Assembly: GCA_944363385.1 (NCBI GenBank) | Contig: CALVUB010000018.1 | Location: 1 to 12,148 of the forward strand | Direction of reading: 5' to 3' | DNA length: 12,148 nt | Origin: an uncultured Clostridia bacterium | GTDB taxonomy: Bacteria > Bacillota > Clostridia > Christensenellales > UBA1242 | Part shown: positions 1-10,968 of the stretch, piece after piece | How the letters are laid out: each line of letters starts with the position of its first letter | Numbering within the stretch: the first letter of the stretch is position 1 | The notes under the pieces: model-generated | Databases searched by the model: none | Seen by the model: only the letters and a program-made list of their open reading frames with translations | Told to the model about the DNA's origin: nothing | Translations under genes and position numbers: made by a program

Positions 1-1830
1 AGCAAAGGGATTATTAAAGAAAAAAAGCCACAAAAACTCAGCAGATGGGAAGTGCTTAAGGCTTGGATTGCAGAGTCAATCGCAAGCATAAAAAGAAACC
101 TTAAAGATGGCGGTTGGAAAGGCACAATGCTTACTTTGAGTAGCGCAACAGCGGCCGCAATTGCTCCAACAGTGCTGACAGCTTGCGTGAATGAACCTGA
201 TGTAAAAATTGAAACAATCACAGACAAAGAAAAAGTTGAAAGTCTTGTTTCAGAAAATTTTTCAGTAGAAAATGCAGTAAAAGATGAAATGCAAAAACAA
301 TTTGGCAAACTTGAAAACTTTACTTTTGAAAATGGTGTTGCAAAAGCCGTTGTCACTAAAGACGGCGAAAAATATAACGCAGAAGCTACAATCAATGTTG
401 ACGTAAATGACTTTAAGGTGGAAAAATATAACAATGCCGAAGTTGCTGATGACGGAAGCTTACACTTTTATCTTGACGGAAAACTTACCAGCGAAAAGGT
501 TGACGGAATTGTTGTGGAAGTGGGCAAAGACATCTATGTGATTGACCCAACTGACTTCTATAATGAAATAAGCATGGCAGTTTCAGATGCCAGCTTGAAT
601 AAGGTTGAAACTGAGAAACCAGACCCAGAAGAACCAGAAAACCCAGGTGGGGAAGATAAACCAGCCCCAGAAGAACCAGAAAACCCAGATCCAGAAGAAC
701 CAGAAAATCCAGAAAATCCAACTGATCCAGAAAACCCAGACCCAGATGAACCAGAGAACCCAGGTGGAGAAGATAAACCAGACCCAGATGAACCAGAGAA
801 CCCAGGTGGAGAAGAAAATCCAGATCCAGAAAATCCAGAAAATCCAACTGATCCAGAAAATCCAGATCCAGAAGAACCAGAAAACCCAGGTGACGAAGGT
901 GGAACTGTTGAGATTAAATATGAAGAATATCAAAACTTTGACGAATTTGTTTTAGACCTTGAGGGCGAGAATTTAGACGCTTTCAAAACCGCCGTTTCAG
1001 AAGCACTGAGAAATGGGTTTACAACAAGCAATTGGTTGTCTTTGTTTGGCAGAGGAACGACTTTGGAGAACACAAAAACTTATCAATTTGCTTTTAATTT
1101 TGATAACTCTGGTAACATTGAGTCGGTTCAATATGTAGCAATAAAAAATGACATAACAATTTCTAAAGGGACAGTTACATTTACAACTCCAATAAGCATT
1201 GAAAATCTGAAAAAAGCAACTTATTCAGGTGATGTTGAAGAGATCGTTGAAAATGGGGAGCTGGTTGGAATCAGATATGTTGAAAACAACGAGCAAAAGG
1301 ATGTTAGACCAACTGAAAACCAAATGCTTATCAAAGAGTCTGACGGAACATACAGCTTGATCGATTATACAGACTTTATTTCTTCAATTTCTCAAGATAA
1401 CATTTCAACAGTTGTAGGGAATTTCTCGCAAGCAAGCCCTGGAGAACTTACCGAAACAAACCAATCATATTTTGACCTTTGCATGCCACTTGCAGTTGAA
1501 GCAGGGGTGATTGATGCAAATGCAACGCTTGGTTTTGTAAGCGTGCAAGGAAGAGGTAGCACAAATGCAGAATGGGGGACAACACATAACATAACAATCA
1601 GATGTGCTGATTTGACAACAAATGAATACTACAACTTGGGATTTGTATTTGATGATGAGCAAGATAGAGACACGCTTCTAGAACGCTTGCAAAGTGCAAT
1701 AGATAGAGGCAACTATAGAGTGACTGGGGGACAAGAAAATACAATCATTACAGGAGATCAAATTTTTGAATTTGAGGAAGCTTTGGATGGCGTTGTTACA
1801 TATACAATTTCAGCCGAAAATCAAAAATAA
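1..1830 (+). CDS. Putative surface lipoprotein with Pro/Glu/Asn-rich linker (5' end uncertain, possibly partial)
   Basis: I do not recognise the family. The frame is open from base 1, so the start may lie outside the window. In-frame candidates inside it are GTG at 52 and ATG at 127 (weak AAAGG at 118-122). Numbered from GTG 52, a basic stretch (residues 14-23, with K14, R15, K18 and K23) precedes a hydrophobic segment (26-44) ending in a good lipobox, L42-T-A-C45, so Cys45 is the likely lipidated residue and the rest extracellular. Residues 46-187 form an acidic folded-looking domain, 188-284 a Pro/Glu/Asp/Asn repeat linker, and 285-592 a second domain. A similar motif occurs in both domains: YVIDPTDFYNEIS (162-174) and YSLIDYTDFISSIS (434-447), which suggests a duplicated module. 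A cell-surface role is inferred only from the lipobox and spacer-like linker. A terminator follows directly. That it is a real gene is secure; function and start are not. Confidence 0.8.
   Translation, partial: SKGIIKEKKPQKLSRWEVLKAWIAESIASIKRNLKDGGWKGTMLTLSSATAAAIAPTVLTACVNEPDVKIETITDKEKVESLVSENFSVENAVKDEMQKQFGKLENFTFENGVAKAVVTKDGEKYNAEATINVDVNDFKVEKYNNAEVADDGSLHFYLDGKLTSEKVDGIVVEVGKDIYVIDPTDFYNEISMAVSDASLNKVETEKPDPEEPENPGGEDKPAPEEPENPDPEEPENPENPTDPENPDPDEPENPGGEDKPDPDEPENPGGEENPDPENPENPTDPENPDPEEPENPGDEGGTVEIKYEEYQNFDEFVLDLEGENLDAFKTAVSEALRNGFTTSNWLSLFGRGTTLENTKTYQFAFNFDNSGNIESVQYVAIKNDITISKGTVTFTTPISIENLKKATYSGDVEEIVENGELVGIRYVENNEQKDVRPTENQMLIKESDGTYSLIDYTDFISSISQDNISTVVGNFSQASPGELTETNQSYFDLCMPLAVEAGVIDANATLGFVSVQGRGSTNAEWGTTHNITIRCADLTTNEYYNLGFVFDDEQDRDTLLERLQSAIDRGNYRVTGGQENTIITGDQIFEFEEALDGVVTYTISAENQK
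613..903 (+). repeat. Degenerate repeat encoding PDPEEPENP-type linker
   Basis: Short in-frame units built from CCAGAAGAACCAGAAAACCC-like DNA encode variants of P-D-P-E-E-P-E-N-P and G-G-E-D-K-P over about 97 residues. Two longer blocks recur (PENPTDPENPDP and PDEPENPGGE), indicating block duplication. In surface proteins such runs usually act as flexible, extended spacers or wall-spanning stalks. The repeat also keeps several other reading frames open on both strands; those frames are artefacts of the repeat. Copy number is likely to vary between strains (inference). Confidence 0.9.
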
Positions 1831-1833
1831 GTC

Positions 1834-1860
1834 AAGCTTGGTGAAAAGCCAAGCTTTTTT
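1834..1860 (+). terminator. Intrinsic terminator after the first lipoprotein gene
   Basis: A perfect 8-bp stem AAGCTTGG (1834-1841) / CCAAGCTT (1849-1856) with a 7-nt loop leads into a run of six T (1855-1860). It begins 3 nt after the stop codon, so the first lipoprotein gene is transcriptionally separated from the next. Confidence 0.88.
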
Positions 1861-1872
1861 GTTGCAAAAAAC

Positions 1873-1901
1873 TTGATTTTTATGTCGAAAACGGTTACAA
1901 T
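1873..1901 (+). promoter_or_regulatory. Sigma-A-type promoter of the 748-aa lipoprotein gene, predicted leaderless
   Basis: TTGATT (1873-1878), a 17-nt spacer, then TACAAT (1896-1901). The -10 box ends only 6 nt before the ATG at 1908, so transcription should begin at or beside the start codon. No Shine-Dalgarno sequence is present in the gap, consistent with a leaderless mRNA. Confidence 0.62.
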
Positions 1902-1907
1902 ATAGTT

Positions 1908-4154
1908 ATGAAAAAAATTTTTGCCAAAATTTTTGCGTGCATGATGGGTCTAGCCATGTGTTTTGCTGGGGTGGGTTGCCTTGGCGTTGGTGATGGCTTT
2001 GATTTTTTCAACGACCTTTTTGCAAGATTTCAAAATGGTGACATATCTGAAGAAGAATATTATCGCGAGCTTGCCGACATGGACACACAGCTTTATGGCA
2101 CAAAAGTTTTGTATAGGCCAGAAAGCTACGACTTTGACGGCAACTCTGGCGGAACTGAAGAACAGTCAAACAACTATTATGGTCAATATGCTTGGCAGAT
2201 TTTAAGTAGGCTAGAACTTATTTATGGGATCTCTGATAGCAATGATACAACAGGGGCATTATCTGGCTATTATCAATTTGCTTCTACCTCTTTGCCATAT
2301 CTCTATGACAGCATAAGATATCAAGTTGACAGGCAAATGACAGTTTCAAACGGTGTGTCAGTGAGTGCGACTGGAGAGGTTACTGAAGATGAAGGCGCTT
2401 TAGATTATACCGCTCTGTCTGCCGATTTAAATAGTGCTTGGAATTGGACTTTTCATAATGATTTAGAAAATATAGATGCAAGCGACTTTGACAACTTGAC
2501 CCTTGGTCTAGCTTCGACTGGTGACTATGTTGCAGGAAATGATACATATTTTGTTTTGGAAAATAATGAAGGCGAAATAATCAATATTCAGGGCTATTAT
2601 AACTCTTCAACCGATTTAAATTCACAGTTACAACTTGCCTATGGCTCTGAATATTTTCCTGTAAATTATCTAACTACCTATGTTGGCGCTAATGAGAATG
2701 GCGAGAGTGACCCAGCCGATTACGACAACTATTCCGACTATGTCAAGGCTTTGGAATATGCAATCTATCGCTATGCAATTGACCTTGAGCCTGGCACTGT
2801 GAAGGTTGATTCAAGCAGTTCAACTGTGACAAACGAAGACGGCACAACAACCAAAAAATACTATACCGTGCAGATTATTGAAACGCAAAACGGCATTCAA
2901 ACAACCTACAGCGTTGACGAAGCGCTTGAAAGGGCGCAAGCAGACTTTGAAATTATTGGCGGTTATGTGGGCATTTCTGAGCGCAACCGCATCAAACTTG
3001 CACAATGGATTTTGACCAATGTGATTGGCGCTCAAGCCATGGAAAATGACGAGGTTGAGGTTTACACTGGTGCAACTCAAGTGACTTACACAGACGCTAA
3101 CGGCGAAAGCTATACCTTTGTTGCAACAAACTCAACCGAGGCAAACGAGATTTTACGCAGTTTGGGTCTGACAAATGCAAACATTTCAATTTCAGAGGCT
3201 GCGTCTTCTCCAAGCACTGAGGTTGGCAGAGATTATGAAGACACAGTTAGAATCATGGTTGAGCTTGTGTGCAATGAGGTTTCAATTGGAAACAACGGTG
3301 AAGAGGGCGGAAATGTCAATGTTGACGACAGATATTTGGCGTCAGAAATCAAAGAATATTGGGGACCAAGCTTTGTTTCTGGCGGTGATGAAGATCCGTT
3401 CCCATATTATGAAGACTTTTCAACGGTGACTGCAGGCTCGCCAGTTATTCAGCCACTTGAATATCAAAATGTGCTGTTTATGTTTAACACCACAGTCAAT
3501 GTCACGGCAATCACGCTCACATTCCAATACGATGCCGACCTTGACGGTTATGGCACGGCAACAGGCAACGACATTGACGAAAACAGATATTTGACCATTG
3601 AGGTCAGCCTCAATTTCTATGACCACGAGACAGACACTTTGACAACGGTTGGCAGTCAGACGGTCAATGTTCCTGACGGCAAGATGCAAGACCCATGGGG
3701 CAGTGACGCCATCACAGAAGCAGAAAGGCGATATGCTCAGCAACACGGCACAAGAATAACCTTCTCGCAGACAGCGTCGTTTGGCGCGGACGAGTCAATT
3801 CTTGGACAGGCATCACGCGACCTTATTGTGGGCGCTTTCAACACCGATATCGGCAATGGCATTTTGATGACAGATGTTGGCAGAAATGACTATCAAGGCA
3901 ATCCGCTTGTTTCAAAAACGCCTCTCACTTTGACAGGAAACTCAAGAGTTAAGGACTATTATTCAATCATCGAGCCAACTGAAGAACAAATTGCTCAAGG
4001 CGAAACTTGGCTTACTGGACAACTTAACAAAGATATGTTCTCAGGCAATGACGGTTGCGACTATCTAGAAGTTGTTTACCGCGTTGTTAAACGAGTTGGC
4101 GACACCGAAAATAATTACAAATTCTACACCGCCGCTGATGTGGTGACTGGTTAA
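1908..4154 (+). CDS. Large secreted lipoprotein of unknown function
   Basis: A 748-aa protein that I cannot assign to a family. It opens with a short signal peptide (Lys2, Lys3, then a hydrophobic stretch to residue 23) ending in AGVGC, a permissive lipobox with Cys24 as the probable lipidated residue. The mature part is acidic and rich in Asp, Asn, Ser, Thr and Tyr with few Cys or Lys, typical of an extracytoplasmic protein; I see no catalytic motif, further membrane helix or sortase signal. The C-terminal half contains beta-rich segments (about residues 520-620). ATG 1908 is chosen because it supplies the basic n-region; the next Met codons (1941, 1944) would lose it and lack a ribosome binding site. 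Nothing resembling a ribosome binding site precedes 1908 either. It has its own promoter and terminator. G+C looks higher in its 3' half than in pcrA or ligA. Substrate binding, matrix or surface-layer roles are all possible. Confidence 0.85.
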   Translation: MKKIFAKIFACMMGLAMCFAGVGCLGVGDGFDFFNDLFARFQNGDISEEEYYRELADMDTQLYGTKVLYRPESYDFDGNSGGTEEQSNNYYGQYAWQILSRLELIYGISDSNDTTGALSGYYQFASTSLPYLYDSIRYQVDRQMTVSNGVSVSATGEVTEDEGALDYTALSADLNSAWNWTFHNDLENIDASDFDNLTLGLASTGDYVAGNDTYFVLENNEGEIINIQGYYNSSTDLNSQLQLAYGSEYFPVNYLTTYVGANENGESDPADYDNYSDYVKALEYAIYRYAIDLEPGTVKVDSSSSTVTNEDGTTTKKYYTVQIIETQNGIQTTYSVDEALERAQADFEIIGGYVGISERNRIKLAQWILTNVIGAQAMENDEVEVYTGATQVTYTDANGESYTFVATNSTEANEILRSLGLTNANISISEAASSPSTEVGRDYEDTVRIMVELVCNEVSIGNNGEEGGNVNVDDRYLASEIKEYWGPSFVSGGDEDPFPYYEDFSTVTAGSPVIQPLEYQNVLFMFNTTVNVTAITLTFQYDADLDGYGTATGNDIDENRYLTIEVSLNFYDHETDTLTTVGSQTVNVPDGKMQDPWGSDAITEAERRYAQQHGTRITFSQTASFGADESILGQASRDLIVGAFNTDIGNGILMTDVGRNDYQGNPLVSKTPLTLTGNSRVKDYYSIIEPTEEQIAQGETWLTGQLNKDMFSGNDGCDYLEVVYRVVKRVGDTENNYKFYTAADVVTG

Positions 4155-4158
4155 ATTC

Positions 4159-4189
4159 AAAACCTTGTCGACTTTAGGCAAGGTTTTTT
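4159..4189 (+). terminator. Intrinsic terminator after the 748-aa lipoprotein gene
   Basis: AAAACCTTG (4159-4167) pairs perfectly with CAAGGTTTT (4179-4187) around an 11-nt loop, and the T-run extends to 4189. It starts 4 nt after the stop codon and ends directly against the -35 box of the spoIVA promoter. Confidence 0.85.
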
Positions 4190-4219
4190 GTCATATTTAG
4201 TCCTTTCCTCTCATATCTT
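4190..4219 (+). promoter_or_regulatory. Candidate sigma-E-type sporulation promoter of spoIVA
   Basis: GTCATATT (4190-4197) resembles the sigma-E -35 element. After 14 nt comes CATATCTT (4212-4219), 6 of 8 against the B. subtilis sigma-E -10 consensus CATACANT. In B. subtilis spoIVA is transcribed by sigma-E in the mother cell. An overlapping CTTACACT (4217-4224) fits the -10 consensus better (7 of 8) but its 19-nt distance from the -35 is too long. No good sigma-A promoter is visible in this gap. Confidence 0.55.
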
Positions 4220-4243
4220 ACACTGTATCATTGGAGGTTAAAC

Positions 4244-5719
4244 ATGGATAAATTTCAAATCTATGATGATATTAAGGAAAGAACAAATGGTGACATCTAT
4301 ATCGGCGTTGTCGGCCCTGTAAGAGTTGGTAAGTCTACTTTTATCACTCAATTTATGCAAAAACTTGTCCTTCCTAATATCTCTGAAAAAAATTCTAAAG
4401 AAAGAACAATCGACGAACTTCCGCAAAGCGCTGACGGCAAAACTATTATGACCACGCAACCACACTTTGTGCCAAATGAAGCTGTTAAAATCAAAGTTGC
4501 AAACGCTGAAATGTCTGTCCGTATGATTGATTGTGTGGGCTATCTTATCTCTGGCGCTATGGGGCATGTGGAAGGCGAAAAACCTAGACTTGTTAAAACG
4601 CCTTGGACTGAAAACGAAATCCCTTTTGAAGAAGCTGCTTCGCTTGGCACTGACAAGGTTATCAAAGAGCATTCAACCATTGGCATTATGGTGACAACTG
4701 ACGGCTCAGTGACTGATATTGCGCGGTCAAACTATATCGAAGCAGAAGAAAAGGTGGTCAGTGAGCTTAAAGCGGTGGGCAAACCTTTTGTGATTGTCCT
4801 TAACAGCGCTCATCCTCAAGCAAACGAAACCAAAAAACTTGCCTCTTCACTAAAAGAAAAATATGACGTTCCTGTGATTGCTTTAAATGCTCTTGAGCTG
4901 AAAGATGATGATGTTGACAAAGTCTTTGAAAATCTTTTGATGGAATTTCCTGTCAGATCTATCCGCATCTCAATGCCTTCTTGGCTCAAAGCGCTTTCTT
5001 TTGACAATCCTATTATCTCTGAAATCGCAGGCGAGATGAGAAATCTTGGCAGTAAAATCAACAGGCTTAGCGATGCCGACAAAAACCAAATCGCTTTTGC
5101 TGAAAGCGACAACTTTGACGCCATAACCTATTCTAATATTCAAGCTGGCGAGGGTGTTGTAAAGTTTAATGTTATTCCTAAAGAAGGGCTTTTCTACAAA
5201 GTGCTTTCAAATGAATGCGGAATTGAAATTGGCAGTGACTATGAACTTTTGTGTAATATTAAAGACCTTGCCAAAGCTAAAATTGAATACGATAAACTTA
5301 AAGACGCACTTGACCAAGTTAAAGAAAGTGGCTATGGCGTGGTTGAACCTTCTTCAACCGATTTCGAACTTGGTCAGCCAGAGATTATCAAGCAAGGTTC
5401 TCGCTATGGTGTTAAAATTAAAGCCACCGCTCCAAGCCTTCACATTATGAGGGTTGATGTTGAAACCGAAGTCACTCCTCTCGTGGGTTCTGAAGACCAA
5501 TCTGAAGATCTTGCTAAAAATATTGTCGACCAGTTTGAAAGCGACCCAGAAGCAATTTGGCAAACCAATATTCTTGGCAGAAGTCTTGCTGAACTTGTTG
5601 AAGACAACATCAATTCAAAACTTGTGATGATGCCTGCTGAAGCTCAACGCAAGATGAGAAAAACTTTGACAAGAATTGTCAATGAAGGCAAAGGCGGAGT
5701 TATCTGCATTTTGCTATAA
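4244..5719 (+). CDS. spoIVA: Stage IV sporulation protein A, spore-coat morphogenetic ATPase
   Basis: SpoIVA is a cytoskeletal ATPase that polymerises on the outer forespore membrane in the mother cell, forms the basement layer on which the coat assembles, and is needed for cortex formation. The 491-aa protein matches the family end to end (B. subtilis 492 aa). The N-terminus has the hallmark ERTNGDIYIGVVGPVRVGKST with Walker A Lys30, followed by DELPQSADGKTIMTTQP, the Walker-B-like IDCVGY (Asp96), EHSTIG and DIARSNYIEAEE. The C-terminal half keeps YDKLKDALDQVKESGYGVV, PEIIKQGSRYGVKIKA and the conserved end IVNEGKGGVICILL, the part known in B. subtilis to be required for membrane targeting through SpoVM. 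A strong GGAGG (4233-4237) lies 6 nt before the ATG. It is monocistronic, lying between terminators, with a sigma-E-like promoter. Assignment is secure; it marks the organism as an endospore former or a recent descendant of one. Confidence 0.98.
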   Translation: MDKFQIYDDIKERTNGDIYIGVVGPVRVGKSTFITQFMQKLVLPNISEKNSKERTIDELPQSADGKTIMTTQPHFVPNEAVKIKVANAEMSVRMIDCVGYLISGAMGHVEGEKPRLVKTPWTENEIPFEEAASLGTDKVIKEHSTIGIMVTTDGSVTDIARSNYIEAEEKVVSELKAVGKPFVIVLNSAHPQANETKKLASSLKEKYDVPVIALNALELKDDDVDKVFENLLMEFPVRSIRISMPSWLKALSFDNPIISEIAGEMRNLGSKINRLSDADKNQIAFAESDNFDAITYSNIQAGEGVVKFNVIPKEGLFYKVLSNECGIEIGSDYELLCNIKDLAKAKIEYDKLKDALDQVKESGYGVVEPSSTDFELGQPEIIKQGSRYGVKIKATAPSLHIMRVDVETEVTPLVGSEDQSEDLAKNIVDQFESDPEAIWQTNILGRSLAELVEDNINSKLVMMPAEAQRKMRKTLTRIVNEGKGGVICILL

Positions 5720-5832
5720 TTAAACTTTTTCGACAAAAAAATTGCAAAAAAAAGCCAAAAAATCATAAAAAATAAACTTTTTGATACAAAAATTGTGTAA
5801 AAAATAAATTTTGATAAAAAGAGAAATTGAAG

Positions 5833-5862
5833 AAAGCAGGCTAAAAAATGTCTGCTTTTTTT
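5833..5862 (+). terminator. Intrinsic terminator downstream of spoIVA
   Basis: AAAGCAGGC (5833-5841) pairs with GTCTGCTTT (5850-5858; one G-U pair) around an 8-nt A/T loop, with a run of seven T ending at 5862. It lies about 113 nt past the spoIVA stop. The stretch between is A/T-rich low-complexity DNA in which I see no gene or other structure. Confidence 0.8.
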
Positions 5863-5884
5863 GATGAAAAACGCCAAAAAAATT

Positions 5885-5912
5885 TTGAATATTAACAAAA
5901 TTTTGTTACAAT
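5885..5912 (+). promoter_or_regulatory. Promoter of the pcrA-ligA operon, predicted leaderless
   Basis: TTGAAT (5885-5890), a 16-nt spacer, then TACAAT (5907-5912). The -10 box ends 6 nt before the pcrA ATG at 5919, the same geometry as the promoter at 1873-1901, and GTTACAATA is identical in both. The gap contains only AGG (5914-5915 with flanking bases), too close to the ATG to serve as a normal ribosome binding site. A perfect palindrome fills the spacer and overlaps the -10. Confidence 0.6.
5893..5908. repeat. 16-bp perfect palindrome in the pcrA promoter (possible operator)
   Basis: TAACAAAATTTTGTTA is an uninterrupted perfect inverted repeat lying between the -35 and -10 boxes and overlapping the first two bases of the -10. 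That position is typical of a repressor operator. It does not match the Firmicute LexA box (GAAC-N4-GTTC). I see no second copy in the window. A/T-rich palindromes can arise by chance, so an operator role is inference. Confidence 0.5.
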
Positions 5913-5918
5913 AGGTTT

Positions 5919-10041
<4,123 letters not shown>

Positions 10042-10084
10042 TATTATCTATTGTCTTTTCAGTTTAGCAATTTTGTTTCACCCA

Positions 10085-10113
10085 TTGACAAAAAGCAGAT
10101 TTTGTTCTATAAT
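10085..10113 (+). promoter_or_regulatory. Consensus sigma-A promoter of the first small membrane-protein gene
   Basis: TTGACA (10085-10090), a 17-nt spacer and TATAAT (10108-10113): a perfect match to the vegetative consensus. The predicted start of transcription is near 10120, giving a leader of about 17 nt that contains the ribosome binding site. Confidence 0.87.
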
Positions 10114-10136
10114 ATTCTTATAAAAAGGATGGATAA

Positions 10137-10523
10137 ATGGTTACACAACAAGATGAGAGAACTAAACAAGAAAAACAAGAACTAGAGGCGCGCATAAACT
10201 ATGCTCGTGGCTTTATAAAAAGCACCAATCAAAAAATCAAAAGAACAGCAAGCAAACTTGTGTCTCTTCTTGCTGTTATGTTTGGTGGGCTGGTTTTCTC
10301 TTTATTTATTGCAAGCGCAAAGGGTGATTTGCAAACATTTTTAAAAGTTATATCAATTTTATCGCTGACATCTTTGCCTTTTTCTATTAAGGATGCTTAC
10401 AAACTATATAAAATGGTTGAGCAGAAAAGTTTGGCGCTTGAAGATTTAAAGGGAATGAGCGAATATTATCAAGCTTGCTATGGCGAGAAAAAATCGCCAT
10501 TTGAAGACTTTGATGAAAAATAA
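10137..10523 (+). CDS. Small two-helix membrane protein of unknown function (128 aa)
   Basis: I do not recognise this protein. Residues 1-40 are highly charged and helical (Lys/Glu/Gln-rich, possible coiled coil). They are followed by two probable membrane helices (about 41-60 and 65-84) separated by a short AKGDLQ turn, then a charged C-terminal helix and an acidic tail, EDFDEK. The positive-inside rule suggests both ends are cytoplasmic. AAGGAT (10125-10130) serves as a ribosome binding site 6 nt before the ATG. It has its own perfect consensus promoter despite following ligA closely, so it is probably expressed independently and well. Its size and topology resemble the two following small genes, although I see no clear sequence identity. 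No toxin, holin or secretion motif can be named with confidence. Confidence 0.8.
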   Translation: MVTQQDERTKQEKQELEARINYARGFIKSTNQKIKRTASKLVSLLAVMFGGLVFSLFIASAKGDLQTFLKVISILSLTSLPFSIKDAYKLYKMVEQKSLALEDLKGMSEYYQACYGEKKSPFEDFDEK

Positions 10524-10528
10524 GTATA

Positions 10529-10557
10529 TTGACAATTATATGAAAATAAGGTAAAAT
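10529..10557 (+). promoter_or_regulatory. Sigma-A promoter of the second small membrane-protein gene
   Basis: TTGACA (10529-10534), a 17-nt spacer and TAAAAT (10552-10557). The following bases run into AAAAGGAGA before the ATG at 10577, so the leader is predicted to be about 13 nt. GTAAAATTT around the -10 is shared exactly with the promoter at 11057-11085. Confidence 0.78.
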
Positions 10558-10576
10558 TTTTAAAAGGAGAAATATT

Positions 10577-10941
10577 ATGACAGAAGATGAAGATAGAGGA
10601 AATAGAGAGGAGCTTGGCAGGCTATACGGCACAAAAGAAAAATAGAAAAAGCAGAAGCTGAAGCGTATTATGACGGAAAATTTAGCTTAGGCACGCTTGG
10701 CTTCTCAGCTATAGCAGGAGGAGTTATCGGACTTCTTAAAGGAGTGGCGGGTATGACAATTGATGACGCGATAATATTGGGGCTGATACCAGCCTGTGTA
10801 TCTAGTGGTTTATTTGGAATTTATACTTCGTTTAAAGCTATTGGGCATAAATTAAATATTCGTAATATGAAGAAACTGATTGCTGATTCTGAAAAAAAGA
10901 TTGCAAAGCTTAATAATCCAACACCAGACGAAAAAGATTAA
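10577..10941 (+). pseudogene. Second small membrane-protein gene, interrupted by a -1 frame change
   Basis: A strong ribosome binding site (AAAAGGAGA, 10562-10570) and ATG 10577 open a 22-codon frame, MTEDEDRGNREELGRLYGTK then EK, that stops at TAG 10643. From the same A-rich spot the -1 frame is open to TAA 10941 and encodes EKAEAEAYYDGKFSLGTLG, a hydrophobic segment, a second hydrophobic segment and a charged tail. Joining the frames at GAAAAATAG gives about 121 aa with a charged N-terminus, two membrane helices and a Lys-rich C-terminal helix, matching the layout and length of both neighbours (128 and 138 aa). One missing A in the run AAAAA would explain it. Alternatives are a sequencing or assembly error, a true mutation, or ribosomal slippage; the site is not a classical X-XXY-YYZ heptamer. 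The promoter and terminator are intact, which argues for a recent break or an error. Confidence 0.6.
10753..10941 (+). CDS. Possible internal small membrane protein (62 aa) within the interrupted gene
   Basis: Within the downstream frame of the broken gene, AAAGGAG (10738-10744) stands 8 nt before ATG 10753. This could start a 62-aa protein with one membrane helix (about 6-25, AIILGLIPACVSSGLFGIYT) and a basic, helical C-terminus. A GTG at 10744 would give 65 aa but lies within the ribosome binding site. The hydrophobic sequence continues coherently upstream of 10753 in the same frame, so I think the longer frameshifted gene is the original product and this start is secondary or fortuitous. 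Confidence 0.4.
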   Translation: MTIDDAIILGLIPACVSSGLFGIYTSFKAIGHKLNIRNMKKLIADSEKKIAKLNNPTPDEKD

Positions 10942-10968
10942 GTTTGCGAAGAAGGCAAAAAACTATTA

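Noticed and set aside
613..903. Possible CRISPR-like array of short repeats
   Set aside because: Units are in frame, contiguous and degenerate, with no unique spacers of constant length. It is coding sequence for a PEN-type linker.
485..955. Several open frames on both strands overlapping the proline-rich region (485-847 and 583-933 minus, 605-955 plus)
   Set aside because: They are produced by the short-period repeat, give low-complexity peptides such as Trp/Phe or Gln/Lys runs, and have no ribosome binding site. They are shadows of the lipoprotein linker.
4217..4224. CTTACACT as the sigma-E -10 box of spoIVA
   Set aside because: Better match to the hexamer core, but it is 19 nt from GTCATATT and the bases 14-15 nt upstream are not -35-like. 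CATATCTT at 4212 has correct spacing.
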